DNA of 64,000 bases, from positions 2,356,001-2,420,000 of the forward strand of contig NC_089423.1 in the NCBI RefSeq assembly GCF_013426205.1, in the 5' to 3' direction. Under the pieces are notes generated by a model that was not told where the DNA came from, did no database searches, and was given only the letters and a program-made list of their open reading frames with translations. The stretch is from Metarhizium brunneum (taxonomy: Eukaryota > Ascomycota > Sordariomycetes > Hypocreales > Clavicipitaceae). A program made the position numbers and the translations under genes. Shown here in pieces: positions 37,604 to 47,639 of this stretch (positions are counted from its first letter, which is position 1; the number at the start of each line of letters is the position of its first letter).

Positions 37604-39202
37604 GATGCCGGTATTTCTGCGCTAACTTGTACTGTAGAGGGACGGTGATGGACAAGAGGTGTGAGTTTGACGAGGACTATGCCACAAGACGAATTGGCCT
37701 CGTTGTGATCGGCTGCTGTCGGGTTGACCTGCGGCAAAGCGTAAAAAGCTAACCTCGGTGGAGGGGCAGCGGGGTATCGTGACAAAGAGCTGCGAAGGCC
37801 AGCGGATCTCAGGAAAAAGAAATCCCGAGTTCGACGACGAGTATAAACGGATGAAAAGAAAGGAGCAGAAGAGGGGGGAATCCAAAGGGTTTGAGCACTT
37901 TTCTAGCCAGGAGAACAGGCACGAACGAGGTCACGATAATCATAAGGTAATATGTATGTAATGGCCGTGCCTCCCCATCTTCCGTCCCCCATCCAACGCC
38001 AAGGAGGCCCCAAGGAGGCCCGGCAGTCGTCCTCTTCCGCCAATCCGCCATGGGAATTCAGGTCCCCCGGGTCCGCTGGTCCTGCTCTTCCCGTCATGTG
38101 GTCTCACCCTCCATCCAAGCCACCGAGGGCTCCGGCGAGTCTGGAAGCGGTTATTCGAGGCTCGGTCCTCGACACCGAGCTGCCCGCGTCTCGCGTCTCG
38201 AGCACCGACCGTGGGCCTTCCTCGGAAATGGTCCCGTGACTGCTGGGAAACTTGGGGGCGCGGGACGCGGGAATCCACCTACGCAAAGAGGATTTCCCGG
38301 AACTTCAAAGGGCAATTGAACCGTGGGGACTTGGTCATCGGAACTGTTCAACACATTTCTATGGCGTTGCGGCTAAGCTGCTGGAGTGGCCTGGCTTGGA
38401 ACGCCTTGGGCTGGGGGAGGGGTTAATGACCTATGAACAGGACCCCAGACCCACCCGGAGGTCCTTAAAAATTCCGGGACCTGTCGCACTGGGTACTTGC
38501 GCCAGACTTCCAGCATAACTCATAGTACTTTTACCTACCCCACCTTTACTTCCCAGAGCACATACTTAACTCATGTTCGGGAAGTACCCTGAAGTAGTGC
38601 CTCTGTATTTAAAGGTCTCGGCCTACATTCAAGAAAGTGTGTAGTCAGGACGCTGGATTCGCTCCTAACTGTATCTGGTGAAATCAAAGTGTCAAGTACA
38701 GATAGTCGTGCGATATATTGCTGCCAACGGAGTGTATGTACGTGATTCCTCATGTCTCGAGGAAAGCTTTGCTCGGGCACGACTCCAGAAAGTCAGAAAA
38801 ACGCCGCAAAACTTCATGGCTCCTCAGGGCGCTCCTGCGCCATGTACACGGCATGCCATGAGAGACGGGGGTGGGACGACAGAAATTCGGGTGTGAATTC
38901 GTGTGTGGAGGGTACAGCGGTTAAGAGGATATTGGAGACGGCGCAGAAGGAATATAAGTTGGGGATCAAGCTAGGAGAGAGGAGGAAAGAGAACGAGCAG
39001 CAGGTTGCGGTAATTGTTCTGTAGTGCTCCGGGGGCAGGCAAAAGCTTAGACATCAAGGGTGGGGTCATTTGCCAACGAGCATTCTCTGGTCGCCGTACG
39101 TTTTACATTTGCGAAGGATTTGGACCTTATTAATGCTCTACCACGTTTGGTATGACGTCGATTTAATCCTGTCAGTAAGCACGGAGGAGATGGTATCATG
39201 CA
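37604..39202. other. Intergenic, upstream of fbp1 and of the TIR element
   Basis: This holds the fbp1 promoter (minus-strand gene starting at 37603) and DNA leading to the inverted-repeat element. ORFs of up to 95 codons occur without motifs. A short frame at 38752-39024 ends in a Lys/Glu-rich segment but has no recognisable domain, and I do not call it a gene. Confidence 0.5.
39190..39201. repeat. 12-bp direct repeat, left copy
   Basis: ATGGTATCATGC occurs here, one base before the inverted-repeat element, and again at 42563-42574. Together the copies bracket the unknown-protein and kinase genes. Confidence 0.75.
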
Positions 39203-39447
39203 ATCCCCTCAGAGCAGTTAAGGCTCCAACAAGGTCATGGGCTCCACAATAACAGTGACTTCTGGTGACTTTAATAGCAGCCTAAATTCTGTGAGTAAAC
39301 ATGTAGCTTATTGTAGCTTTACGATTACTGGTACTTATATTATAGGGTAAATCACTAGGAAATATATGTATTTTTAATATGTGGGTCTCTTATTGGTCTT
39401 AATCCTTGTCCGCGACCTCGTTGGAGCCTTAACTGCTCTGAGGGGAT
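39203..39447. mobile_element. MITE-like element with 34-bp terminal inverted repeats
   Basis: The left arm 39203-39236 begins ATCCCCTCAGAGCAGTTAAG and is matched in reverse complement by 39414-39447 with one mismatch in 34 bp. The 245-bp unit has an AT-rich interior (for example 39340-39385) and no coding capacity, the usual profile of a miniature inverted-repeat transposable element. No clear target-site duplication abuts the arms, so boundaries and superfamily are uncertain. Confidence 0.7.
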
Positions 39448-39514
39448 GGTGTGGCAGGGAGAGGAGCCGACATCCCTGCGAGTGACCTCGGGTGGGTCGT
39501 CTTAGCTCCCCATC

Positions 39515-40408
39515 ATGTTCAGCACCACCTTGGGAGAGCCGATTTGTATTCTTTACAGACTCCCTTCACACCTGCTGCCTTCTTTCCGAAGCACATTTTC
39601 CATGGCGCAAAGCCCCCGGTGGTCTGGAAAACACGGCTCTCCTACGCAGGATTCCAACAGCTGCGCCAGAGACGTTTTCTCCTCGGAAGTTGGGCAAAAG
39701 TACCTTCAGCAGCGGTTGAATAATGCGAGTGAAGACAGGCAACAAGCAACTCCAGAACGTTCCTCATCCGACGACGACAACGACGACGATACCGCCGAGA
39801 ACCACAAGTTACGGTGCGAACTATGGCACGGTCATTTCGCCGAGCACGAAATAGACCGGTGTCGGAAAGAAATCTCTGACCCGCACTACTGGAAAACCGA
39901 ATCTGAGCACTACCTACGTTCATTGATAAAGCAGCTGTATGGACAAGGCCGTGTAAAGGTCGACGAAGCCACGGTCCAGCACTGGCGCGATGTTGCTACA
40001 TTATGCAAAAGCTTCCTGCAACAGAGCGGGCAATCCTCAGAGCAGACTACGAAACTTCGGTATTCGATTGTGGATAATAAATATTGGCAGCCTGAGGCAG
40101 AGGTTCTTCGACAGCGTGCCGCCTTAGAAGAGCATAAGATGAGGGAAGCAGCTCAGGAGAAACAGGATGAAATCCAGCGCCGGCGCCAAGAAAGGGTGCG
40201 GCGGTGTCTTCAGAGCGGAGAGCTATCACAATCGTCGCCCGCACCGCCACCGAGCCAACAAAACAAACGGGGCCGCCGCGTCGCGAGTAGAGCGAAAGCA
40301 AAGAAAACAGTTGGTGGTGGTGTAACCAAGCACAGGCGGCAACGCCCTGTGTCTGGCGCTGGAGCTGCAAGTCGACGCCCAAAGAGGCGCCAAGACCCCT
40401 CCGCATAG
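39515..40408 (+). CDS. Unknown basic, charged protein
   Basis: Intronless open frame of 297 codons from ATG 39515; an in-frame ATG at 39602 (MAQSPRWSGKHGSP) would give 268 aa and may be the real start. I do not recognise a family. Visible features: an acidic SSSDDDNDDDTAENHK patch, two similar tryptophan motifs (DPHYWKTESEHYLRSL and DNKYWQPEAEVLRQRAALEE) that look like an internal duplication, and a Glu/Lys/Arg-rich predicted helix. The C-terminal tail is Pro-rich then very basic (KKTVGGGVTKHRRQRP to SRRPKRRQ), suggesting nuclear or nucleic-acid association. It sits about 70 bp after the inverted-repeat element and about 150 bp before the kinase gene on the same strand. Coding status rests on length, structured composition and the internal motif repeat. 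Confidence 0.6.
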   Translation: MFSTTLGEPICILYRLPSHLLPSFRSTFSMAQSPRWSGKHGSPTQDSNSCARDVFSSEVGQKYLQQRLNNASEDRQQATPERSSSDDDNDDDTAENHKLRCELWHGHFAEHEIDRCRKEISDPHYWKTESEHYLRSLIKQLYGQGRVKVDEATVQHWRDVATLCKSFLQQSGQSSEQTTKLRYSIVDNKYWQPEAEVLRQRAALEEHKMREAAQEKQDEIQRRRQERVRRCLQSGELSQSSPAPPPSQQNKRGRRVASRAKAKKTVGGGVTKHRRQRPVSGAGAASRRPKRRQDPSA

Positions 40409-40562
40409 GCACGACGACGAAACCTTGACATCGGAATCTCTTTTCTGGCTCGATATTCACCACTTCTTCAGTGCGCAGCATTTCCATCTCCGCCTTGCTT
40501 TTTCAATCCTTTCCCAACTTTCTCCTACGTCAAGTGTAGCTGCACTCGCTTGCTTTTTCAAT

Positions 40563-42122
40563 ATGACGAGTCCGCAGACTTTTGACGTTGGCAGAATTGT
40601 GCTGATTATGAGCAATAACGTACTACCCCAGGGTGACACTGCTATCCGATCAGAAAGTTCGCATCCGCGAGCCTACTGATGCTAAAAAATGCAAACTTTA
40701 CGAGCCTGTCGAACTGCCCCGCCCTTGCGTGATTGAGTGGGAAGCGCTGAGTTGCAGGGCCTGGTTTCCGGTGCGAACACGGGCGGAAACTCAACGATAC
40801 CGGCAACTGGTTCGATCTCAGGGCTGGGATATTATGGTTGCTCGTCCTAAAAGTCTCCCTTCGATGAAAAGCCAGGAGAAGACGTCGGCCGAATCGATCC
40901 GCTATGGCCAAAATAACGCCACATATATCGCTGAGAAGACGCACGGTCGCGGGATGCATGCGTCGGTAATGAAGATGAAGAACATGACAACAGGAGGGAT
41001 ATTTGGCGCCAAAGAACCTTACTATAAATCGAGCGACAACTCCGATTATGCGAGGGGACGGCTTGAGGCGTTGGAGGCTGAGTACAACATTATCAGGCAC
41101 CTGGAACATGTAAGTTGCAGCGAATGATCTTCTCCACTGCTGGCGGAAGCAATTAAATCTGCAGTTGAAGTCTGAGGTTGATTTGTGACACGTTCTTTTT
41201 CAGCCGCACATATTGAAAGCGTACGACTTAGTCCTAGCCGATGACGTGAGCCTGCCGCCTTGGATGATAGTCGAATACATCCCCTCTACTCTCCGCGACG
41301 AACTCCCTACGTTGAATCCACCGCAGCGTTTGGAAATCAGCACTCAGTTTATCAGCGCCTTGCACTATATGCACGAGTGCGGCATTACGCATCGGGATCT
41401 GCGGCCGGAAAACGCGCTGGTACATTGGCAGGAGGGTGCTGTAATTTTGAAGCTGGCTGACTCTGGTACATCGAAGCAAAACCTCTCATCAAAAATGGAG
41501 ATCTTTACTGGCACGGCGATCTACATGGCCCCCCGAATTGTTCGTCCGCCCTCGATCATATACATGCAAAGTGGACATGTGGGCCTTCGGCCTCATTCAG
41601 TTGGAGATGTTCACGACTTGGCTGCCCCAAGCGGACGACACATGGGACCCCAACGACTTTGGACGATGGGTGCGGACGGAACTTTGCCCGCGCATCGCGG
41701 ATACACCGGAAAACGTCCAGGCCATGTTAAAAGGCCTTTTACGAAAGGGTGCGGAGAAGAGATGGAGTGCCGGAAAGTGCCTAAAGTGGCTACGTAACCA
41801 GGAACCGGATAGTCCCATTAGGGTTGACACGACGAGCAGCAAGCGGCCAGCATCGAGGCAACTCGACATGGACAGCTCCAAGAGGCATCTGCGCAGTCCG
41901 AATCCATCACTGTCCACCGGTCGTGTCGCCGCCGACCGTTCTCGCGATGGCGTAAGCCTACCTGATACTTTATCGGTGAGGTCTGAATCGCCCGAGATGG
42001 CGTCGGCTGCGACGACACCTCGTGTGGATGATGAATTCTCCGAGGCGAGCGAGAATTACGTAGACGAGAACGCCTCCAGCAGCTGTAGCGAGTCGGAATT
42101 TGAGAAGGATTGGCGAGAATAA
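40563..42122 (+). CDS. Protein kinase-like gene with disrupted frame
   Basis: Ser/Thr-kinase-like product read in pieces. Exon 1 gives a non-kinase N-terminus (TSPQTFDVGRIVLIMSNN, then KVRIREPTDAKKCKLYEP), then the ATP-site region (GGIFGAKEPYYK; EAEYNIIRHLEH as helix C). A 94-nt intron (41110-41203) follows. Exon 2 has IVEYIP, the catalytic loop ITHRDLRPENAL, and DSG in place of DFG. At 41529-41534 a run of six C breaks the frame: five C would read MAPELFVRPRSYTCKVDMW, the APE motif and helix F. After the break a continuous frame runs to 42122, ending in a Ser/acidic tail. A second mismatch occurs near 40631-40633 (GGG), where the N-terminal ATG frame must shift to meet the conserved frame; starting at ATG 40834 avoids it. 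This is either a decaying gene or a gene with assembly indels. Confidence 0.7.
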
Positions 42123-43391
42123 AAGTCTCGGTTGCTAGCGGTAGGCATGTCTATTCTAGCAGGCTTTCCCCAATCTAGGTAGAAGCTGGCTAGATACATA
42201 CATAGTATGTCTATCTGCTAACCTAACCAAAGGAAATGAGAGTCCGTAAATTCATGCCTTCGTGAAGTTAACAAGATACTATCCGCTCAGCAAGCTTGTC
42301 CTCACCCACATGGGAAGGTGGCTCATTCTCGTTGGGGTGGGCAGGAGTGGATGGATGCTCTGGTGTGAGATGTGCTCGCAGCAGCCTCGTTTGTGGGGAG
42401 TGGGTGGGAAGAGAATTCGAGCAGCAAGACTTTCTGTATGGGAGGTTCAGGTTGATATTTCTTCGAAGGCGGGTTCTCTGATGTACCGGCTGAAACTGGT
42501 CTTTTCCCTGCATGTGTGGTGAAAACTCTGCGGCGAAACGCATGGCACTAAACACAGAGGACATGGTATCATGCGTGGTATCATGATCTGACTGGATTGG
42601 AATGTAGCGGGTGGATAGAATAAATATAAAATATAAAATTGCCTGACATGTTTGCGATGATCTGCATCAGAATAATCGAGGAGTAAATATAGCTAGTACG
42701 GGTTGTCGGGTTGGCTGGCGCGGGGCTCTGGCTATTGCCAAATGACATTTATATACAGAAAGCTGGAACTGAATAAAGGCTTTCGAGGAGTAGATGGAGC
42801 ACTGCAAACTGCCATGGTGCTGCTGGCTGCAGTGCGTGGCGCGTGCTTCCAGCCCAAGCTCACGTGCCTCCGCGGATAACGGTTTCTCCGCACCGATATG
42901 CCCCATCCCCCCGCCGCCAATTAGGCTGCTCCATAATGGGCAGTCGTCGCCGAAATGCACCCTGCTTTCCCCATGGGACCGTCGACGTTGAGAAGCAGAA
43001 GCCTCGGCATGTGCGCGACCACGTTTTGCACCGATGCCGCCGGACACCCGCTCCTGATATGCGCATCGCATTCTCCAACTCGCCCTTCCTTTCTCCCACG
43101 CCTCACCTCCATATTATATCCAGAATTGCCCGCCTCCCCGCCGGCCCTCTTACTTTGCAAAAATCTCCTTCTCCTTCTGCTGCATCTGCTTTATTCCGGT
43201 CCACCCGTCACGTCACAAAAAGCAGCCCCGCTGCCCTGCCCGTTCGACTCGGCTCACTCCGGTCCCCGGCCGCTCGTGCAACTCCAACAACTCCAACAAC
43301 CCACCACCCTCCATTTCTTGACGAGAAGACGCGAAAAACAAAAACGTATACCTAAATACACACCTAGGTCATCAGCACTGCAGCCGTCAAA
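42123..43391. other. Intergenic before pex11
   Basis: This contains the 3' flank of the kinase gene, the right copy of the 12-bp repeat, and the pex11 promoter. The final 300 bp are very C-rich and pyrimidine-rich. ORFs here are artefacts of that composition. Confidence 0.5.
42563..42574. repeat. 12-bp direct repeat, right copy
   Basis: ATGGTATCATGC matches 39190-39201 exactly and is followed by a partial second copy (TGGTATCATG at 42576-42585). It lies 440 bp past the kinase gene stop. Confidence 0.75.
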
Positions 43392-44233
43392 ATGGTCGTC
43401 AACACGCTCGTGTACCACCCCTCCGTCAAGCACTACCTCAGCTTCGTCGCCACCACCGTCGGCCGCGACAAGCTCCTCCGCACCATCCAGTACTTCGCCC
43501 GCTTCTACGCCTGGTACCTCCTGCGCACCAATGCCACCAAAGCCCAAATCGCCCCCTGGGACGTCACCAAGAAGCAATTCGGTCTGACGCGCAAGATCCT
43601 CCGCGTCGGCAAGAACGTCGAGCACCTCAAGGCCGCCGTCGAGACCGCCGACAACCCCAAGCCCCTCGACGCCTTCCTGCGCTACGCGGGCATCGGCAGG
43701 CAGATTGGCTACGCCGGCTACCTGACCTTTGACTCTGCCGCGCTGCCCGACGCCGCCGGCATCAAGAAGTGGGACAAGGCCAAGACCGTCCAGGCCTACG
43801 GGTACAGGTTCTGGGCCATGGGCCTGGTATTCAGCATCTCGGCCCAGCTGTACACGCTGTATCAGCTGAAGCAGCGGGAGGCCAAGATTGACCGCAAGGA
43901 CGGCGAGGGCGTCATCAACAGCAAGCACATTGCCCGGTGAGTGAGAAATCCAACCCCCCCTCCCCTCCCTTCTTCTTTCGTGTGTGTGTGGGTGTGTTTT
44001 TTTTTTTTTGCCGACATGTCACGAGTGACTAACTTATTTTTTTTCTCCCCAGCGAGCGAGCCGCTAGCCAGCTCCAGCTCATCTCTGACCTCTGCGATCT
44101 CACCGTTCCCTCGTCTGCCCTCGGCTGGGCTGGTTTCGACGACGGCTTCGTTGGTCTCGCCGGTACCCTGAGCAGTTTGATCGGCGTGTACAACCAGTGG
44201 AAGAAGGTCACCGCAAAGCCGGCCTCCAAGTAA
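43392..44233 (+). CDS. pex11: Peroxisomal membrane protein Pex11
   Basis: Peroxin that elongates and tubulates the peroxisomal membrane before fission. Exons are 43392-43936 and 44053-44233 with a 116-nt intron, giving 241 aa, typical for fungal Pex11. It begins MVVNTLVYHPSVKHYLSFVA and continues GRDKLLRTIQYFARFYAWYL, the conserved amphipathic N-terminal region. LTRKILRVGKNVEHLKAAVE follows, then FWAMGLVFSISAQLYTLYQL (membrane-associated segment), and after the intron SQLQLISDLCDLTVPSSALG and GTLSSLIGVYNQWKK. The splice restores a continuous R-E-R-A join. The start is the only ATG before the family N-terminus. Confidence 0.95.
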
Positions 44234-45218
44234 ATTCAAGACGATACCAGGAGCCGAGACCGCACCGTCCAGGTCCGACCAAATGACGACGCCTTGATGG
44301 ATACAACACACACCGTTGCTGTGACTAGTTTGCCATTTCGCTCCAGCTCCCACATGCTAGGGATCGGCGAGAAATTGTAGTTATAGTACGAGAACCAAGA
44401 CAGAAATGTCGGTTCGCATACCTTGATCTGAGCGGCCAAATCGTTGAATATTTGTTACGAACCTTTTCATGCTTTTATAGATTCTTTAATTCCATTTTTG
44501 GCTACCAACAAGGCGATTTACATTTTTCTAGTGACTGAATACTGGAGCCTCAAGGATCCAAACTTCAAGTCGTGCTTCTATCACGCAGGGTACAGAAACT
44601 GTTAGGGAAAAAAACAGAATTAAATTGATCAAGAGCAACACATTAAAGAAAGTAACAAAAATTAAAACGCAAAAGAGGCGTGACGTGCATTCTGATAATC
44701 GTACATATCGTGGTCGTTCGCTGCAAAACTTCGAGTCGAGCATCTGTCGTTCTTGATTCTCGACTTTAGTTACTTTCCCCAGACGCCCTCGTTCACTTTT
44801 GCTTTTTCATCACGCCCATCCAGTTCCTCCTTTCAGGCCCATCAACCCAACCATACTCCCATGAATCCGCGCCGTGGTAGCTCTGCCATATCTTGGAGAC
44901 TAATTTTTTTTGTTTTAAAAAAATGAAAATGAAAAAAGTTACTGTCGAGCAATTTGTTTTCCTGCACACCCTCACTCCTCATTATCATATTGAATATCCC
45001 CCCGGCCGTAGTATAGCGTAAATGGCAATTCGGATCTCGTTAATTCCACAGCCTTCCCATGTCCATACTAATGGAATGTGTTTACCGTGGCGAAGTTCCG
45101 ACGGGCAATCATCTATTACCACAGGTCAAGGCCAAGTTCATCCATCGAGATACGATTGGCTCTGCCAGGGTGGCAGGCTCAACGCTCAGGGCAAGCAACA
45201 ATGTGCTAGGAATAGAAT
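44234..45218. other. Intergenic, convergent 3' flanks
   Basis: AT-rich region between the stops of pex11 (plus) and the SR-type gene (minus). It has A and T homopolymer patches near 44605-44680 and 44905-44940. No gene is seen; it probably carries both 3' UTRs. Confidence 0.55.
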
Positions 45219-46954
45219 TTACCAGTAGCGTCCACCTCTGTCATATTCGCGAGCATATCCTCCATCACGCGGTGGGTACGCAGGTTCTCGAGGGGGAAAG
45301 TCCCTGGGAGGTCGATCATACTGACGACCGTTGGCATAGGGATCGGGCGGCGGGGGAGGATAGTCTCGACGGTATGGGTCCTCGTAGCGGCCTCGAGCCG
45401 GAGGGTAGTCCTCCACGGGGGCAGGTCCTCGAGGAGGAGAGCGATAACGGGCTCTGTCTTCGTGATACTCGCGTCTGGGACTTCGATCGCGATAGCCATA
45501 AGGACCAGGGTCTCGGTTGTAACCACGAGTGGGAGGGCCACGTCGATCGTATTCGTCAAATCGGGGAGGCACATTATTGTAAGGACGTCGGCCCCCGGGC
45601 GAACGTGAGCGGCCGCGACCATCCCGAGGAGGCATATCCGGCTGAGTCTACAGCGATACGCGTCAGCAAGAAGCCTTTACTTATAGATGAGGGACTTGAA
45701 AAGGGAGGGGTGACGAACGTCGGCAATGCATTGGACTCGATTTCCCTTAAATTCTCGACCATCGAGCTTGTCTACAGCGGTTCGAAGGTCGGCAGCGGTC
45801 TCATACTCAACAAAGCTGGTAGACAAGTTAGTACAAGACCAACATATGGAACCAATGGCTGGTTGGGACAACATACCCCCTGCCGTTAGAGTCTCGTCCC
45901 GTCTCGGAATATACCACGTCAAGGCCGGGCTGACGCGCAAAGTCTTTAAGGTCCTATATCCAGAAACCGCGTAAGTCCTTGTCCCCAGGAGCGACGGCAT
46001 ATTTGTACGACGGCATAGCCGAAAGACCGCATCATACATCCCATTGTACAACAAATCAGACACCGCGAGCCAAGGGGGGGAACAGCCGGTAGCCAGGATG
46101 TGTCCCAAGGAGGATGGCGGGTTGTGGCAGTCCAAAATTACACAAGAAGCAAACAAGCCTCAAGGCGTTGAATCCCAGCCGACAAGAAGGTGCAGAAACG
46201 ATCCAAGCGACACAGGTGGGAAGCAAGATATCCATAGGGTCCAGCGACAAAGAGCGGGGAGATGTAGACAGACCTGCCAACTGGTTTCGTTTGGAAGCCC
46301 GGTAATTTGCATCCGGTGAGGAGTTCGTCGGGGTCGCGGTGGAGCGCGCTCATGGCCGCTGAAACCACTTTCCCTCTGTCGCGGTCCACGGGCAAACTGA
46401 ACAGTGAGGCGCTCTCCCATAAAGTCAGATCCGTCTACGTGGTCCGTATTAGCAAGACACAAGGCCAGGGAGGGGGCGTTTTGGAGGTTGGGCTGCCGGC
46501 GTGGGCGCGGCCCAAGCCAACGCGAAAAGGGGGGGACGTCACATACGAAAGGCTGTAAAAAAGACGACGGCGAAAACAAGGCCATTGAGTCAGCAAAGTC
46601 GCGTTGAAAAAAATGATGACGATGATGAAAAAAATTGTTGTTGTCCAGAGAGGCAAGGTGAAATGGAGTCAAAGAAGAAAACAAGAAGGCTCAACTAACC
46701 CGGAACGACGTCTCGGGCATCCATAGGGTCCTTGTATTCGATGAAGCCGAAGCCATTCATCAGCTTGACCTCGGTGATGTCTCCGGTGCCATGGGTCGCG
46801 AAGTGAGCCTCGATGTCGGCCTTGGTAGCTGCCGGGAAAGCGAGTCAGTTGGAATCCAAAGGGGCGATGAGAGTTAGAAGGTGATTATGGGTTATGGACC
46901 ATTGCGAGGAAGGTTGCCCAGGTAGAGCCGCGTATTAGAGACCTCAGTCGTCAT
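45219..46954 (-). CDS. SR-type splicing factor with two RRMs (Srp2/SRSF4-6-like)
   Basis: Predicted nuclear pre-mRNA splicing regulator. Six exons (minus): 46954-46900, 46828-46700, 46434-46274, 45953-45877, 45815-45719 and 45647-45219, giving 315 aa. RRM1 starts TRLYLGNLPRN and continues NGFGFIEYKDPMDARD. The second domain carries NETSWQDLKDFARQ, the SWQDLKD signature of the pseudo-RRM found in SRSF1/4/5/6-type proteins, then GRGFVEYETAADLRTAV. The C-terminus is Arg/Pro/Tyr/Asp-rich (RGRSRSPGGRRP onward) with few true RS dipeptides. Introns are 71, 265, 320, 61 and 71 nt; two are unusually long for this window. The first donor is GTCCAT, a weak site. All joins restore domain sequence. The assignment to the SR family is strong; srp1 versus srp2 orthology is not decided. 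Confidence 0.9.
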
Positions 46955-47639
46955 GATGGCGGTGGGTGGAGAGCGGAGAGCGGAGGGCGGAGGGCGGAAC
47001 GGCGGTGCGTCGAGGATCACCGAATCCTGGAGGGTTGCGGGAATGAGGCCAGTAGATGGCGGTTGGGATGAGAAAGAGGGATCCGAGGAAGCAGAGCAAG
47101 CACTGGAAAGCGTCGTCTTGGTCACGGCTGCGAACTTGGCCTGGGGGAGGTCAAGAGGTCAAGAGACCAAGAGGTGCTCAAGTGAGGAGAAGCCTTGGGA
47201 AAGCTGCCTTGGCTGCGTGTGCCGTGTGCCTGTGTCCTGCGTGTGTGTGGTGTGTGTGGTGTGTGTTCAAGTGACCAGAACCTGTTTTTCCTTGCCAGAA
47301 TGCGACAGTGAGGCTGAGGCCCAACATTGGACGCTGAGCTGGGCGGTGGCAGTCGGCAAAAACGCATCATGGTGGAGGTGGTTCCGCTTTTCTCGTTACT
47401 GGCCGGCGCACGAGGTGATGGGCACTGGTCGATTTGATGTCAATACGTCGGTACGTAGTAACCCATGAGCATCGTCGTCGTCTCAAGAGTCAAGAGCGGT
47501 TTGTGACCATCAAATTGACACAAATTAACACGGGCATAAAAACAGGCCGCGTACAAGTCTTCAGTCATTATTGGCATGTTGAACAACCAAGCCGCACCAT
47601 CATCGCCAGCTATGCGACGTCGTTTGCCAACTCACCTGC
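46955..47639. other. Intergenic, promoter of the SR-type gene
   Basis: This holds a GCGGAG-type heptamer array just upstream of the start codon (46970-47005) and a TGTG/GTGT-rich tract at about 47215-47272. No gene is seen; the distal part is the 3' flank of mdm1. Confidence 0.5.
46970..47005. repeat. GCGGAGR heptamer tandem array
   Basis: Five near-identical 7-bp units lie 15-50 bp upstream of the SR-type gene start codon. On the transcribed strand this is a C/T-rich leader. Confidence 0.7.

Noticed and set aside
38752..39024. 90-codon ORF ending in a Lys/Glu-rich helix-like segment
   Set aside because: Too short, no homology recognised, and no promoter or splice context; kept as intergenic.
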